Assembly (NCBI GenBank): GCA_014529675.2
Contig: CP076040.1
Coordinates: forward strand, 2,313,894-2,377,893
Source of the DNA: Opitutia bacterium ISCC 52
GTDB taxonomy: Bacteria; Verrucomicrobiota; Verrucomicrobiia; Opitutales; UBA2995
Length of the DNA stretch: 64,000 bases
Reading direction: 5' to 3'
The notes under the pieces: generated by a model
Told to the model about the DNA's origin: nothing
Database searches by the model: none
The model's input: the letters and a program-made list of their open reading frames with translations, nothing else
In this document: positions 43,486 to 53,271 of the stretch, piece by piece
Numbering within the stretch: the stretch's first letter is position 1
How the letters are laid out: every line of letters starts with the position of its first letter
Translations under genes and position numbers: made by a program

Positions 43486-44541
43486 TTAAACTAATTTCCG
43501 GTGGTGTAATCGATCGACGGCCACAGCCAGAATAATAATTACTCCGATTACCATTTCCTGCACCCATTTGGGCCAGCCCATTTGCTGTCCACCCATATAA
43601 AGGATGGTAATAATCAGTGCGCCAATGATGGTTCCGAGAATGGAGCCTTCACCCCCAGAAAAGCTGGCACCCCCGATAATCACAGCGGCGATGACAAAGA
43701 GCTCATACATGACGCCCGTCGTCGGTTGCCCCACTCCACCAATGTAGGAAAATTGCATGAAGCCAGCCAATGCGCAAAAGAACCCAGTTAATCCATAAAC
43801 GATAAGCTTGGTTCGCCCAACAGGCACACCACACAAGCGAGCTGTTTCTTCATTGGATCCCACTGCATAGACGTGACGTCCAAAGCGCGTGTATTTCAAA
43901 ATAAAGGACGCTACCGCGATACAGACGATCAAGATCCAAACGCCAGCAGGAAATATCATCCAACTCTTTGCCTGATTAGTGAGCGTCGGATCCATCAGCC
44001 CACCTATCCAGGTTTCTTCGGGGGGATAAATGTCTCTTTCGCTGGCAATCCCTTTCGCCAATCCACGAATAATTCCCATCGAGCCCAGGGTTACAATAAA
44101 CGGCACCATCCGCAGCCTGACGATGATAGCACCATTGAGTAACCCCACGGCAGTCGATGCACCGATGGCGAGCAGGCAAGCCGCGATAGGAGTCATGAAA
44201 GGGTACTGGTGAACTAAATACACCATTTCCCCTGCAGGGCCATCGACTTGAATATTCAAAGTCCAAGCTACCACCACCACCGCCAATGCGATTATGGATC
44301 CGACGGACAAATCAATACCTGCAGCGATGATCACAAAAGTCATCCCAAGGGCTGCCGTTGCATAAACCGAACTTTGACGAACAATGTTTTCCAGGTTTCT
44401 TAAGGTATAAAATTTTCCGTCTTCGACGAAGATGGCAAAAAACATAAAGACGATGACCAGTGCGAGAAACCGGGCAGCGATATTAATCCAGGTCTTAGAT
44501 CCGGAAGAACTGAAAAGCTTATTAATTGCAGAGATGCTCAT
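43486..44541 (-). CDS. rbsC: Sugar ABC transporter permease (RbsC-type)
   Basis: 351 residues, about ten helices. RbsC/AraH-type features: GMTFVIIAAGIDLSVGSIIALA, GLLNGAIIVRLRMVPFIVTLGSMGIIRG, GRHVYAVGSNEETARLCGV (the coupling helix toward the ATPase) and GGEGSILGTIIGALIITILYMGGQ. Third gene of an importer operon, 14 bases after the ATPase. The substrate is a monosaccharide; which one is set by the binding protein. Confidence 0.88.
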   Translation of the reverse strand: MSISAINKLFSSSGSKTWINIAARFLALVIVFMFFAIFVEDGKFYTLRNLENIVRQSSVYATAALGMTFVIIAAGIDLSVGSIIALAVVVVAWTLNIQVDGPAGEMVYLVHQYPFMTPIAACLLAIGASTAVGLLNGAIIVRLRMVPFIVTLGSMGIIRGLAKGIASERDIYPPEETWIGGLMDPTLTNQAKSWMIFPAGVWILIVCIAVASFILKYTRFGRHVYAVGSNEETARLCGVPVGRTKLIVYGLTGFFCALAGFMQFSYIGGVGQPTTGVMYELFVIAAVIIGGASFSGGEGSILGTIIGALIITILYMGGQQMGWPKWVQEMVIGVIIILAVAVDRLHHRKLV

Positions 44542-44555
44542 AGGAAAAATAATCG

Positions 44556-46067
44556 TTAGTTCTCACCAATGGCGGCTGCCATCAATTGGTGTTCATTCCA
44601 CTTGCTTACCGGACGTGCCTCACTCAGCACGCCTCGACACATGACAGCGATGCGATCGCATATGCCGAGTAGTTCTGGCAGATAGCTGCTCACAACGAGT
44701 ATGGCTTTGGGTTTGCGGCCCTGCGATTCGTCTCCGCGGGCGAGCGAATCAATCAGACGGTAAATCTGAGCCTTCGACCCAACGTCAATTCCTCGGGTTG
44801 GCTCATCGAGTAATAAAATATCCACATCGGCATGAAGCAATCGAGCAATGGCCACCTTCTGTTGATTGCCTCCAGAAAGGTCACTTGTCATTTGTCCAGC
44901 CGACTCACATTTGATCGGAATTTTCTCGATCCAGGGATCACAGACCGTTCGTTGCTTTGCTGGCATCACCAAACGCCCTGGTCCCAGATCGTCCAGTTTA
45001 GGTAAGGTGATGTTGTCAGCAATACTCAGGCCCAACGCGAGCCCCTGCGTCTTGCGATCCTCACTGACCATACCGACGCTTTGGTCCCAACTGAGGGCAG
45101 GTGTTTTTAATCCTGAGTAAGCGCCGACCTTAACCGTTCCCTGCGCAACCGGCTCCAGCCCAAATATAGACTCCAGAAGCTCCGTCCGTCCCGCACCAAC
45201 TAATCCGGCAACGCCAAACACTTCACCTTCATGCAATTGAAAACTGGATGATCCCGACTTGGCATGACCGCACAAGTTTTCCACTTCCAATTTAACCGAG
45301 CCATGAACGTGTTCATTTCTTGGGTACAGGTTATCCACATTGCGCCCAACCATGAGTTCGATGATTTCTTCATTACGAGCCTCTGCTGTAATTCCACCTC
45401 CGACACTTTCACCGTCTCGCAATACAGTAAAATGATCACTCAAGGTCTGCACCTCTTCAAGAAAGTGAGAGATATAAATGACCGCGATCCCCTTTGCTGA
45501 AAGCGAACGAACCAGATCGAAAAGCTTTTGTATATCTTGAGCCGTTAATGAGCTCGTTGGTTCATCCAAAACGAGGACACGACTATCCAGAGCCACCGCA
45601 CGGGCAATCTCTACGAGTTGCTGTTGAGCGATAGACAAATGACTGACCGGCGTTTCTGGGTTCACGGATTCTAATCCCACCGTTGCCATAGCCTCACTGG
45701 CCAGGCGTTTCATTTCCTTCCATTTCACCAATCCCTTATTCGCAGGTTCGATCCCAAGAAGAATATTCTCCATGGTTGAAAGGTGCGGCGCCAAAGACAG
45801 CTCCTGATAAATCATTGCCACACCCGACTCTCTGGCGTGTAGCGGGTTCATCGGAGTATAGGGCTCACCATCTAGAAGCAGCGTTCCACTATCAGGTGAA
45901 TGAGCCCCGGAAAGCACCTTCATTAAAGTGCTTTTACCAGCACCATTTTCACCGACCAGTGCTAATATTTCTCCCGGATTTACAGAAAGATCCACACCTT
46001 TCAGTGCACGCGTAGCACCGAAACTCTTTTCGATACCGTGCATTTCCAGCCGAGGTGTATCGCTCAC
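44556..46067 (-). CDS. rbsA: Sugar ABC transporter ATP-binding protein (RbsA/MglA-type)
   Basis: 503 residues with two fused ABC domains. The first has Walker A GENGAGKSTLMKVL, a signature LSIAQQQLVEIARA and Walker B VLVLDEPTSS. The second has the degenerate Walker A GLVGAGRTELLESIFG, LSGGNQQKVAIARLL and ILLLDEPTRGIDVGSK. This is the standard RbsA pattern, where the second site is less active. It lies between the binding protein (41-base gap) and the permease (14 bases). Confidence 0.9.
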   Translation of the reverse strand: MSDTPRLEMHGIEKSFGATRALKGVDLSVNPGEILALVGENGAGKSTLMKVLSGAHSPDSGTLLLDGEPYTPMNPLHARESGVAMIYQELSLAPHLSTMENILLGIEPANKGLVKWKEMKRLASEAMATVGLESVNPETPVSHLSIAQQQLVEIARAVALDSRVLVLDEPTSSLTAQDIQKLFDLVRSLSAKGIAVIYISHFLEEVQTLSDHFTVLRDGESVGGGITAEARNEEIIELMVGRNVDNLYPRNEHVHGSVKLEVENLCGHAKSGSSSFQLHEGEVFGVAGLVGAGRTELLESIFGLEPVAQGTVKVGAYSGLKTPALSWDQSVGMVSEDRKTQGLALGLSIADNITLPKLDDLGPGRLVMPAKQRTVCDPWIEKIPIKCESAGQMTSDLSGGNQQKVAIARLLHADVDILLLDEPTRGIDVGSKAQIYRLIDSLARGDESQGRKPKAILVVSSYLPELLGICDRIAVMCRGVLSEARPVSKWNEHQLMAAAIGEN

Positions 46068-46108
46068 AATTCGGTCAATCTGGTTGATGAGTTAATTGAT
46101 CCGTCGAT

Positions 46109-47122
46109 CTATTTTAAGCCTACTAGCGTGCGAATGTCGGCCTCATTTTTCAGGCGTTCCGCGGTGACCACTTCAACGCCAGTATCAATTAAGGCATCCA
46201 CCGTTTCACCCCTGGAAACTGCCAGTGCCGTTTTTACAGCAAGGTAGCCCATCTTCTCAGGACTCTGAACAATGAGCGCATCGATTTTCCCAGACTGGAC
46301 TTCTTCAACCAGTTTTTTGGAGCTATCAAAACCAACAAAGGTTATATCCACTTCAATTCCGCTATCTCTTAAATCATCCATGGCCGAAGACACACCCAAT
46401 GTGGCGGTCAGGTTCGCGGCAAATACGCCGTCGATATCCAGTTTGCCGTTTTGAATGAAACGTTCGAACGTATTGGCAACCACACTCTTGGAACCTTCAA
46501 GCGTTCCGGATTCAGAAAATGGGTCAGCAACGATCTCATGACCCGCTGCTTTGGCAGCCTCAATAAATCCATCCGAGCGTTTGGTGGTGCTCGCCGTTCC
46601 TTGGACATAACGAAATACGATGATCTTCCCCTTACCGGAAAGCTGCTCAGATAGATAATCAGCGCCGAGCTTGCCTCCCAGTTCATTGTCGGTAGCCACA
46701 AAACTGGAGTGAGCATTCCCGTCGACACCCGAGTCAAAAACGACCACGGGAATTCCGTTATCAACGGCCGATTGAACCGGTTTTCTTTGAGCCTGATTAT
46801 TGAGAGGTGCCAATGCGATGGCATCTACTCCCAGATTGATCATATTCTCAATGATTTTGGTCTGCTCGGCGATTTCAGTTTCGGTCACTGTGCCTTCCCA
46901 TTTTAAATCAATATCCAACTCTGTAGCGGCTCTACGAGCTCCGGCTTCGACGGTTTCCCAGAAGTCACCACCGGTTGCTTTGGGGATAGCGGCTATGGTG
47001 GTTCTATCACTACTGGAAGATCCTGAACCACCGTCCTCAGATGAGGAACATCCGGAAATTAGAACCAGTAAAGAAAGGGCTGAGATAAAAGTGAGAAGGC
47101 TAGATTTTTTTGAATTAGTCAT
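46109..47122 (-). CDS. Sugar ABC transporter substrate-binding lipoprotein (RbsB-like)
   Basis: 337 residues from the ATG at 47122; another ATG at 47146 would add eight. Lipobox LISGC puts the lipid on Cys25, followed by a Ser/Gly linker. Type I periplasmic-binding fold: TTIAAIPKATGGDFWETVEAGARRAATEL, GVDAIALAPLNN, IPVVVFDSGVDG, GKIIVFRYVQGTASTTKRSDGF and DALIVQSPEKMGYLAVK. The domain is of the ribose/allose/xylose cluster. First gene of the RbsBAC operon. Confidence 0.88.
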   Translation of the reverse strand: MTNSKKSSLLTFISALSLLVLISGCSSSEDGGSGSSSSDRTTIAAIPKATGGDFWETVEAGARRAATELDIDLKWEGTVTETEIAEQTKIIENMINLGVDAIALAPLNNQAQRKPVQSAVDNGIPVVVFDSGVDGNAHSSFVATDNELGGKLGADYLSEQLSGKGKIIVFRYVQGTASTTKRSDGFIEAAKAAGHEIVADPFSESGTLEGSKSVVANTFERFIQNGKLDIDGVFAANLTATLGVSSAMDDLRDSGIEVDITFVGFDSSKKLVEEVQSGKIDALIVQSPEKMGYLAVKTALAVSRGETVDALIDTGVEVVTAERLKNEADIRTLVGLK

Positions 47123-47306
47123 CGATATGGAATTAAATCGCCTCATTTATTTATGGATAAACAGGACCTTCAAGGAGGAAAAAGCGCATTCTATAGCTAA
47201 GCAAGAAATAAGGCCATCCCCCATTTACAGGATAACCCTTCTTTTCCTTAAAAGTCCTCATACTAGAGAAAGGGCATTGCAGCATCCTTGAATCCTCTAA
47301 AGATAG

Positions 47307-48866
47307 ATGTTTCAGTTTCCCCATCTATCCCAATTCATGAGCTCCCATAAACCTACGAATGTACGCTGGCTGGTCCTAGGCCTTAGTTCGATGATCTCCT
47401 TGATCCTCTATGTCCACCGTTACACTTGGACAATTATACGGCCGCAGCTGGAACAAGAGTATGGATTCTCAAATACGCAATTGGAGTGGATATTCACATC
47501 GTTCCAGTTCAGTTACGCCTTAGGACAAATCCCCAGTGGCATTGTCTCTGACTTTTTTGGAGCGCATATCTTTCTAAGTTCTAGCATCGCGGTGTGGTCC
47601 CTTTGCCTGGTCCTCTTTGCGAGCGTTGGTAGCATCTGGGCTTTTGCAGGAGCGCGGGTTCTGTTCGGAGCCGCACAAGCGGGAGCCTATCCTAGCCTAA
47701 GTGGCATTTCCGGCAGGTGGTTCGTTCCATCTAGCAGAACCACACTGCAGGGATTTATCTCAAGCTTCGCAGGCAGAATGGGCGGTGCCTTGGCCCCGGT
47801 CATTATGGCTACCGTTCTAATCGGACACTTCGGTTATTCCTGGCGGATGACACTGGTCATCATGTCGGGAGTCGGCATACTGTTTGCGGCTGTATTCTTC
47901 ATTTTATATCGCAACTCCCCGCAAATAGATGGCCGCGTGAATGATGAGGAGTTGAAACTCATTCAAGAAGGCACGGAACCGAAAGGGCTCACCGTGAGAA
48001 CTCTCACTCCCCTCGTCATTGCATTACCTTTAACCATCCTCTACTATAACTGGGTCACGGTCACATTTCTCGTCGTCGCACTCGCATTTTTTCTTAATCC
48101 CATGGTCTCAGCCATCTTCGGCAGGAAAAAATTCAAGCATAGCGATGATACTAACTCCGAATCATCGAAGGACTCAGCCAAGAAGCCCGAACGAAAGATC
48201 CTCAAGCTTTCCAATGCGATCAAACATCGCAGCTATCAGTTGCTTCTATTTCAACAAACCGCGAATGCCGGTGCGGACGTCGTATATACATCAGTATTGG
48301 GAAGTGTATTTGTCGCCAAAGGTGTATCATGGACTGAATTAGGCATGTTTGCCAGTCTTCCCCTCATTGGAGGCGCCATTGGCGGCTATGTCGGTGGTTA
48401 CCTGAACGATGTACTATTCAGGATTCTGGGAAACAGGCTCTGGTCACGTCGCATCATGGGGGCCCTGGGAAAAGCCATCGCCGCAGGTTGCCTGCTTATT
48501 GCTATATCACAAACAAGCGCAGAGGCCCTGGCATGGGGATTGTTTGTAGTAAAATTCTTTAGTGATTGGTCCCAACCTACCGTTTGGGGAGCCTGCACCG
48601 ATATAGGAGGACCCAATGCCGGAACCGTATTCAGTGGCGTAAATATGATGGGGAACATAGGAGCCTTGGTAATGCCGTTGGTCGTTGGCCCCCTGCTCGA
48701 TCATTATTCGACTATGGAAACAGTCGGAGGCGAATTAATCCGAAACACCGACTACGTCCCCATGTTCATACTCGTTGCCTGTCTCTATTTGGTAAGTTCA
48801 ATCACCTGGCTATTCATTGATTGCACCAAAACCATCCAATCCGAGACCAAACAAGAATCAGAGTAA
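47307..48866 (+). CDS. Major facilitator superfamily transporter (anion:cation symporter-like)
   Basis: 519 residues with 12 helices. It resembles the sugar-acid/organophosphate group: VHRYTWTIIRPQLEQEYGFSNTQLEWIFTSFQFSYALGQIPSGIVSDFFGA and a GARVLFGAAQAGAYPSLSGISGRWF helix. A long loop between residues about 240 and 310 carries an Asp/Ser/Lys-rich stretch (HSDDTNSESSKDSAKK). The start could also be ATG 47337. It is divergent from the RbsBAC operon (160 bases apart), and a broken dehydrogenase gene follows after 8 bases. Confidence 0.85.
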   Translation: MFQFPHLSQFMSSHKPTNVRWLVLGLSSMISLILYVHRYTWTIIRPQLEQEYGFSNTQLEWIFTSFQFSYALGQIPSGIVSDFFGAHIFLSSSIAVWSLCLVLFASVGSIWAFAGARVLFGAAQAGAYPSLSGISGRWFVPSSRTTLQGFISSFAGRMGGALAPVIMATVLIGHFGYSWRMTLVIMSGVGILFAAVFFILYRNSPQIDGRVNDEELKLIQEGTEPKGLTVRTLTPLVIALPLTILYYNWVTVTFLVVALAFFLNPMVSAIFGRKKFKHSDDTNSESSKDSAKKPERKILKLSNAIKHRSYQLLLFQQTANAGADVVYTSVLGSVFVAKGVSWTELGMFASLPLIGGAIGGYVGGYLNDVLFRILGNRLWSRRIMGALGKAIAAGCLLIAISQTSAEALAWGLFVVKFFSDWSQPTVWGACTDIGGPNAGTVFSGVNMMGNIGALVMPLVVGPLLDHYSTMETVGGELIRNTDYVPMFILVACLYLVSSITWLFIDCTKTIQSETKQESE

Positions 48867-48874
48867 TTTTAAAA

Positions 48875-51429
48875 ATGAAACTCTGGAAATCCGTTTCAGT
48901 TTGCGCGCTCTTCGCCTACAACCTCTCTGCACAAATCCCAAGACCTGACGATGCACCTCAACCACGCTCGCCAGAAGAAAGTGCGGCTTCATTTAAGCTG
49001 CCTCCAGGTTTTCAAATGCAAGTGCTGGCCAGTGAGCCGTTGATTGTTTCCCCCTCTGGTATTTGCTGGGACGAACAGGGGCGTATGCTTGTAAGCGAGC
49101 TCCATGGGTACAATCTGGAGGGTCACCTCGATATCGAAGAGCTAGACAAGTCTGGAATGCTCGATACTCAGGTTCGTCGTGTGCAAGCGAGTGAGGAGCA
49201 TAAGAAAGAAGCAGAGGAAGGTAGCTATGGGGTTATCAAACTACACAGCGACACGGATGGCGATGGCCGCATGGACCAGGCCAATATCTGGGCAGATGAT
49301 TTGCCTCCAGCTTATGGATTGGTAGCGGCCCGAAAAGGCGTGATTGTAGCCTGCGCTCCGGATATCGTTTATCTGGCAGACCTCGATGGAGATGGGACAG
49401 CTGAAACACGGGAGACATTATTCACTGGTTTTGCCACCGGCATGCTCGAGCGAGGCATCAATGCTCCACTGTGGGGAGACGACGGATGGATCTACTTTGG
49501 GCGCGGTTGGCCGGGAGGAACTATTACCGGACCGAATTTTGATGGGAGCATAGAATTGCCTGACTCCGATTTTCGGATACGGGCAGACGGATCTGCCATT
49601 GAACCTGTAACAGGTGGAACCCATACCCTTGGATTTACCATGACACAGGGCGGAGATCGCTTTGTCATTGGAACCACAGTGCCCGGTATTTTCATCGCCC
49701 CACTTCCCTATCAGTATCAACTGAGAAATCCCAATATCGCGGCTAGCAATATTGAAGTTCGAACGGGAGATGCCCGAGCCTACTCCTTGGCTCCTGCACA
49801 TCCCTGGCGAAGCAAGCGGGCCGATCACCCTGGCTACTTTAGCTTCTATAACTCTCGCTTCGGCGCACCGGAAATTGATCCCAATGGCTGGTTCACCGCT
49901 GCCTGTGGAAACTTTATATATCGAGACAACGTACTGCCAGATCCGCAGGGACAACTGTTCGCTTGCGAGCCATCCGTAAATCTCATTCACAGAGCGGAGG
50001 TTCGCCAAGATGGATCTGCTCTGAGCCTTCATCGTTTAGCAGAAGAAAGTAACTCAGAGTTCGCTGCCACGACTGACCAATGGAGTCATCCCATAAACTT
50101 GCTTCATGGTCCGGACGGAGCGATCTGGGTCGTCGACTACTATCGCGAAATCATCGAAGACTACTCCGCCATCCCCCGTCACCTGCAGCAGCAATACGAA
50201 CTCTACAATGGAGCCGACCACGGTCGTATTTATAGACTGACTCACAAGGAAATCAAAAAAGCACCTTCTGCGAACCTCAGCAATTTATCCACGGCAGGCC
50301 TAGCAAAGAAATTACTCAGTCCCATCTACTGGCATCGGCAAACTGCCCAGCGATTATTGATTGAAAGAAACAGTTAGAGCACAAGCAAGGAACTGATTCA
50401 ACTACTGGAGAATCATTCCGATAATGAAGCAGCTGTGATTCCTGCCCTCCATGTATTGAATCGTTTAAACAAACTAAGAGCCGTTCAACTGATTCCCTAT
50501 TTAACTCACCTCAGTGCTGATGTCCGCATCCACACGATTCAATTGTGCGCTTCCAGGTTAAGCGATTCAGACCTCTTAGAAGCAGTCATTCAAGCAGCCA
50601 ATAAGGAATCGAATGCACGGGTTCAAATCGAGTTTGCATTGGTCCTTGGCGAAACCCAATCACCGGCCAGCCTTCCTGTTCTGGCGGACTATGCGAGGAA
50701 GTCAATTGAGACGCCTTGGATGGCAGACGCGATTCTGAGTTCTGTCCATGGAAGAAGTGCAAAGTTACTCGATATCCTTCTTAAGGAGGGTCACGAAGCA
50801 GATCCCTTTATTCAATTTATGCCCCCGGATTGAAACTGACTGATCCTCGAGCAAAAGCTGCCCTGGAAGTGCTCAAGAACAACCAGGATGACGTCGTTTC
50901 AAATTTTGCAGCTACTCTGGAAAACAGTTTAAACCAGCCGACTAGCTTTAGCAGTACACCAGCCCCTGAAATTCCAAATGGCTCCTCAGCAGCATACGAA
51001 GTTAGTGATGAGACCTTTCAGACATTCACCGAAGCTCTCAGTGAAGAACGTGATTTATCAGCCGGACACCAAGTCTTCAAACTGCACTGCGCGCTTTGCC
51101 ACAAAGTTGGCGAAGAGGGTAACGAGGTAGGGCCCGACGTATTAGGCGAAGCCGGCGTGGCCGAAGAATCCCTGCTTCGACATGTTATCATTCCCAATGC
51201 TCGAATACGCCCTGAGTTCGGAACGACCTACGTGATCATGAAAGATGGCAGCCTGGTAACTTGCTTGCTCAAGGAAGATGGACCCACAGGTATTACGCTG
51301 ACCATTCCCGGCGGGATCCAACAAACCCTCTTGAGGAAAGATATTGAACGTATCGAACGCCGTTACGCCTCAATGATGCCACCCAAGGATATGGCGAATC
51401 TGTTGGGTTGGATAAATAGCCAACTTTAA
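48875..51429 (+). pseudogene. PVC membrane-bound dehydrogenase / HEAT / cytochrome c protein, broken twice
   Basis: From ATG 48875 the frame encodes a signal peptide (MKLWKSVSVCALFAYNLSA), then a PVC beta-propeller domain (LPPGFQMQVLASEPLIVSPSGICWDEQGRMLV, SDTDGDGRMD, YFGRGWPGG, HGPDGAIWVVDYYREIIEDY) to a TAG at 50375-50377. The same frame continues with HEAT-like helices to TGA 50831. Another frame then carries the C-terminal cytochrome c domain with C-A-L-C-H at 51088-51102 and a GTTYVIMKDGSLVT tail to 51429. Adding one C to the five-C run at 50822-50826 restores the frame. The intact product would be about 851 residues. The secreted propeller half (about 500 residues) may still be expressed. 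Upstream start 48821 is inside the MFS gene and rejected. Confidence 0.85.
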
Positions 51430-52379
51430 TTAACCCGATTGATCGCCTCACCACGCTGAAAACTACGAAGATTTTCAACCGCCATATCCATCAAACGGCT
51501 TCGGGCGGCCTTGGTCGCCCAGGCAATATGAGGTGTTATAAAGCAGTTTTTTGCTAAAAACAAGGGGTTGTCTTGGCTGGGAGGTTCTGAAGACAAGACG
51601 TCCAATCCGGCGCCAGCAATTTGCCCTGCATTAAGGGCCAAAGCAAGGGCACTCTCATCTACGAGCTGACCACGACCGGTGTTTATCAAGATAGCGGAAT
51701 CTTTCATCTGCTCGAGACGGTCCGTATTGATCATGTTTTCTGTTTCATCCGTAAGCGGACAGTGAAGCGATATATAATCACTCTCAGCAAAGAGCTCATC
51801 CAAAGTAGCCCAAGTGACTCCATTCGGAGCTGGACGACTGGTATCTCGAGTTGTGGCAATGACCCGCATCCCAAATCCTTGAGCAATACGAGCCGTGGCA
51901 CTGCCAATCTGGCCAAGCCCGACAATACCTATCGTCTGGTCTTTTAACTCAATCAGCGGGAAGTTCCAGTAGCAGAAATCCGGATTAAGCGACCAACCAC
52001 CCGCCATGGCATCACGAGCCTGATCCGCTAGCCGGTGAGTAAAATTCAGGATATGAGCGAACACCATTTGGGCGACCGAATCGGGACCGTAACCTACAAC
52101 ATTACACACGGGAATGTCTTTCTCGGCCGCGGCATCTACATCAACGATGTTTACTCCGGTTGCCAGAACACCGATGTATTTTAAGGATTCGGTGCTAGCA
52201 ATCGTTTCGGCCGAAACAATGGCTTTGTTAGTAATCAATACGTCGCAGTCTTTTGCTCGTTCCTGGACTTCCTCAGGAGAGGAGCGATCGTAAACCGTCA
52301 AATCTCCAAGCGCCTCCAGAGCATCCCAATTCAGATCCCCGGGGTTCAGGGCATATCCATCTAATACTACAATCTTCAT
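51426..52379 (-). CDS. D-2-hydroxyacid dehydrogenase (hydroxypyruvate/glycerate type)
   Basis: 317 residues from the ATG at 52379; a GTG at 52391 would extend into the neighbour. NAD-binding motif GIVGLGQIGSATA (mid-protein), LNTGRG-type catalytic region INTGRGQLVDESALA, EPPSQDNPLF with the catalytic Glu, and ITPHIAW with the catalytic His. It fits the glycerate/hydroxypyruvate reductase group. The stop of the RraA-like gene lies two bases before its start, so they form an operon for oxo/hydroxy acid metabolism. The 3' end overlaps the convergent broken dehydrogenase gene by 4 bases. Confidence 0.88.
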   Translation of the reverse strand: MKIVVLDGYALNPGDLNWDALEALGDLTVYDRSSPEEVQERAKDCDVLITNKAIVSAETIASTESLKYIGVLATGVNIVDVDAAAEKDIPVCNVVGYGPDSVAQMVFAHILNFTHRLADQARDAMAGGWSLNPDFCYWNFPLIELKDQTIGIVGLGQIGSATARIAQGFGMRVIATTRDTSRPAPNGVTWATLDELFAESDYISLHCPLTDETENMINTDRLEQMKDSAILINTGRGQLVDESALALALNAGQIAGAGLDVLSSEPPSQDNPLFLAKNCFITPHIAWATKAARSRLMDMAVENLRSFQRGEAINRVN

Positions 52380-52381
52380 TT

Positions 52382-53131
52382 TTAGGACCACTCTCCTCCT
52401 TGATTAAACTTTTCCTTCGCAGCCTTTCCAAATTCCGATCCCGCCTGCTTAAAACTCTCCAAAATTTCTTCAGTGGATTTCCCATGCGTGGAGCGGGCCG
52501 CTGCGATCACCGTGTTGCACTCGTTTTGATCCATAAAGACCGAGGCATCTAAAAGGGCTTCTTCATCTTCAGGAGGTATCGCCATAAAACCGTGTTTGTC
52601 CGCGTGAACCAACTGACCGGACTGTATTTGCTGTCCAAATACTTCTACGTCACAGCCCCATTCGACTGGAGTCGAATAGGCATGACCCACGCAAAGACCG
52701 CGACAGAGTGCTTTAAATCCGGCATTCTTCATTTCATCTACATCGCGGATGGCTCCATCCGTAATGGTTCCGACACAGCCCAAAGCTCGGTGAATATTGC
52801 TATTCACTTCCCCCCAATACGAACCGATCATCACCGGCTTGTCCAAATCCTGAACGATCACGATTTTGGGGCCCGGCACACTGGCCACATAGCGTCTGTA
52901 TTCATCTACTTTATTTCCTTTGTTTTGCGTATGCGCTTTGACCGACGGCTCAAACTTCACCGTGACCGCATGTCCAACCATAGGCCCCATCTCGGGCATA
53001 TAGTCCGTAACCGGCTCCAAATTAAACGCGTCTTTCGTACGGTCGTGCTTGGTGATTTGTTCCCAACCATTGTAGATAGTGGGGGTATTCCAGCGTTTTA
53101 GCTGAAGGAGTGTTGCGTATGATAAGGGCAT
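52382..53131 (-). CDS. RraA-like aldolase/decarboxylase (HMG aldolase family)
   Basis: 249 residues. The family core is GSYWGEVNSNIHRALGCVGTITDGAIRDVDEMKNAGFKAL, holding the GE, G-G-x-x-DG and RD residues used for the divalent metal and oxaloacetate-like substrate. The HGFMAIPPEDE segment near the end is typical. Relatives cleave 4-hydroxy-4-methyl-2-oxoglutarate or decarboxylate oxaloacetate; some are sugar-acid aldolases. It shares an operon with a D-2-hydroxyacid dehydrogenase and is divergent from an HpaI-type aldolase, so it fits catabolism of sugar-derived oxo acids. Longer than plain RraA (about 160). Confidence 0.82.
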   Translation of the reverse strand: MPLSYATLLQLKRWNTPTIYNGWEQITKHDRTKDAFNLEPVTDYMPEMGPMVGHAVTVKFEPSVKAHTQNKGNKVDEYRRYVASVPGPKIVIVQDLDKPVMIGSYWGEVNSNIHRALGCVGTITDGAIRDVDEMKNAGFKALCRGLCVGHAYSTPVEWGCDVEVFGQQIQSGQLVHADKHGFMAIPPEDEEALLDASVFMDQNECNTVIAAARSTHGKSTEEILESFKQAGSEFGKAAKEKFNQGGEWS

Positions 53132-53271
53132 AGTAAAATTTAGAAGTGCAAATACTAGTGAAGGGTTTAGCCATGTAACCAGCGAACTAAATCTGCACCT
53201 TCAATGGACCAGTTGACTCGGTTTGTCAAAATGTGGATTCAAAAACAACTTAAAGAACATCAATTAAAATC

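Noticed and set aside
50435-50833. Separate HEAT-repeat gene of 132 codons
   Set aside because: It is in the same frame as the preceding propeller domain, separated only by one TAG, so it is part of the broken dehydrogenase gene.
50830-51429. Independent small cytochrome c gene starting at a TTG
   Set aside because: No signal peptide is present and the frame joins the upstream HEAT part after a one-base correction; a cytoplasmic CxxCH protein would be unlikely.
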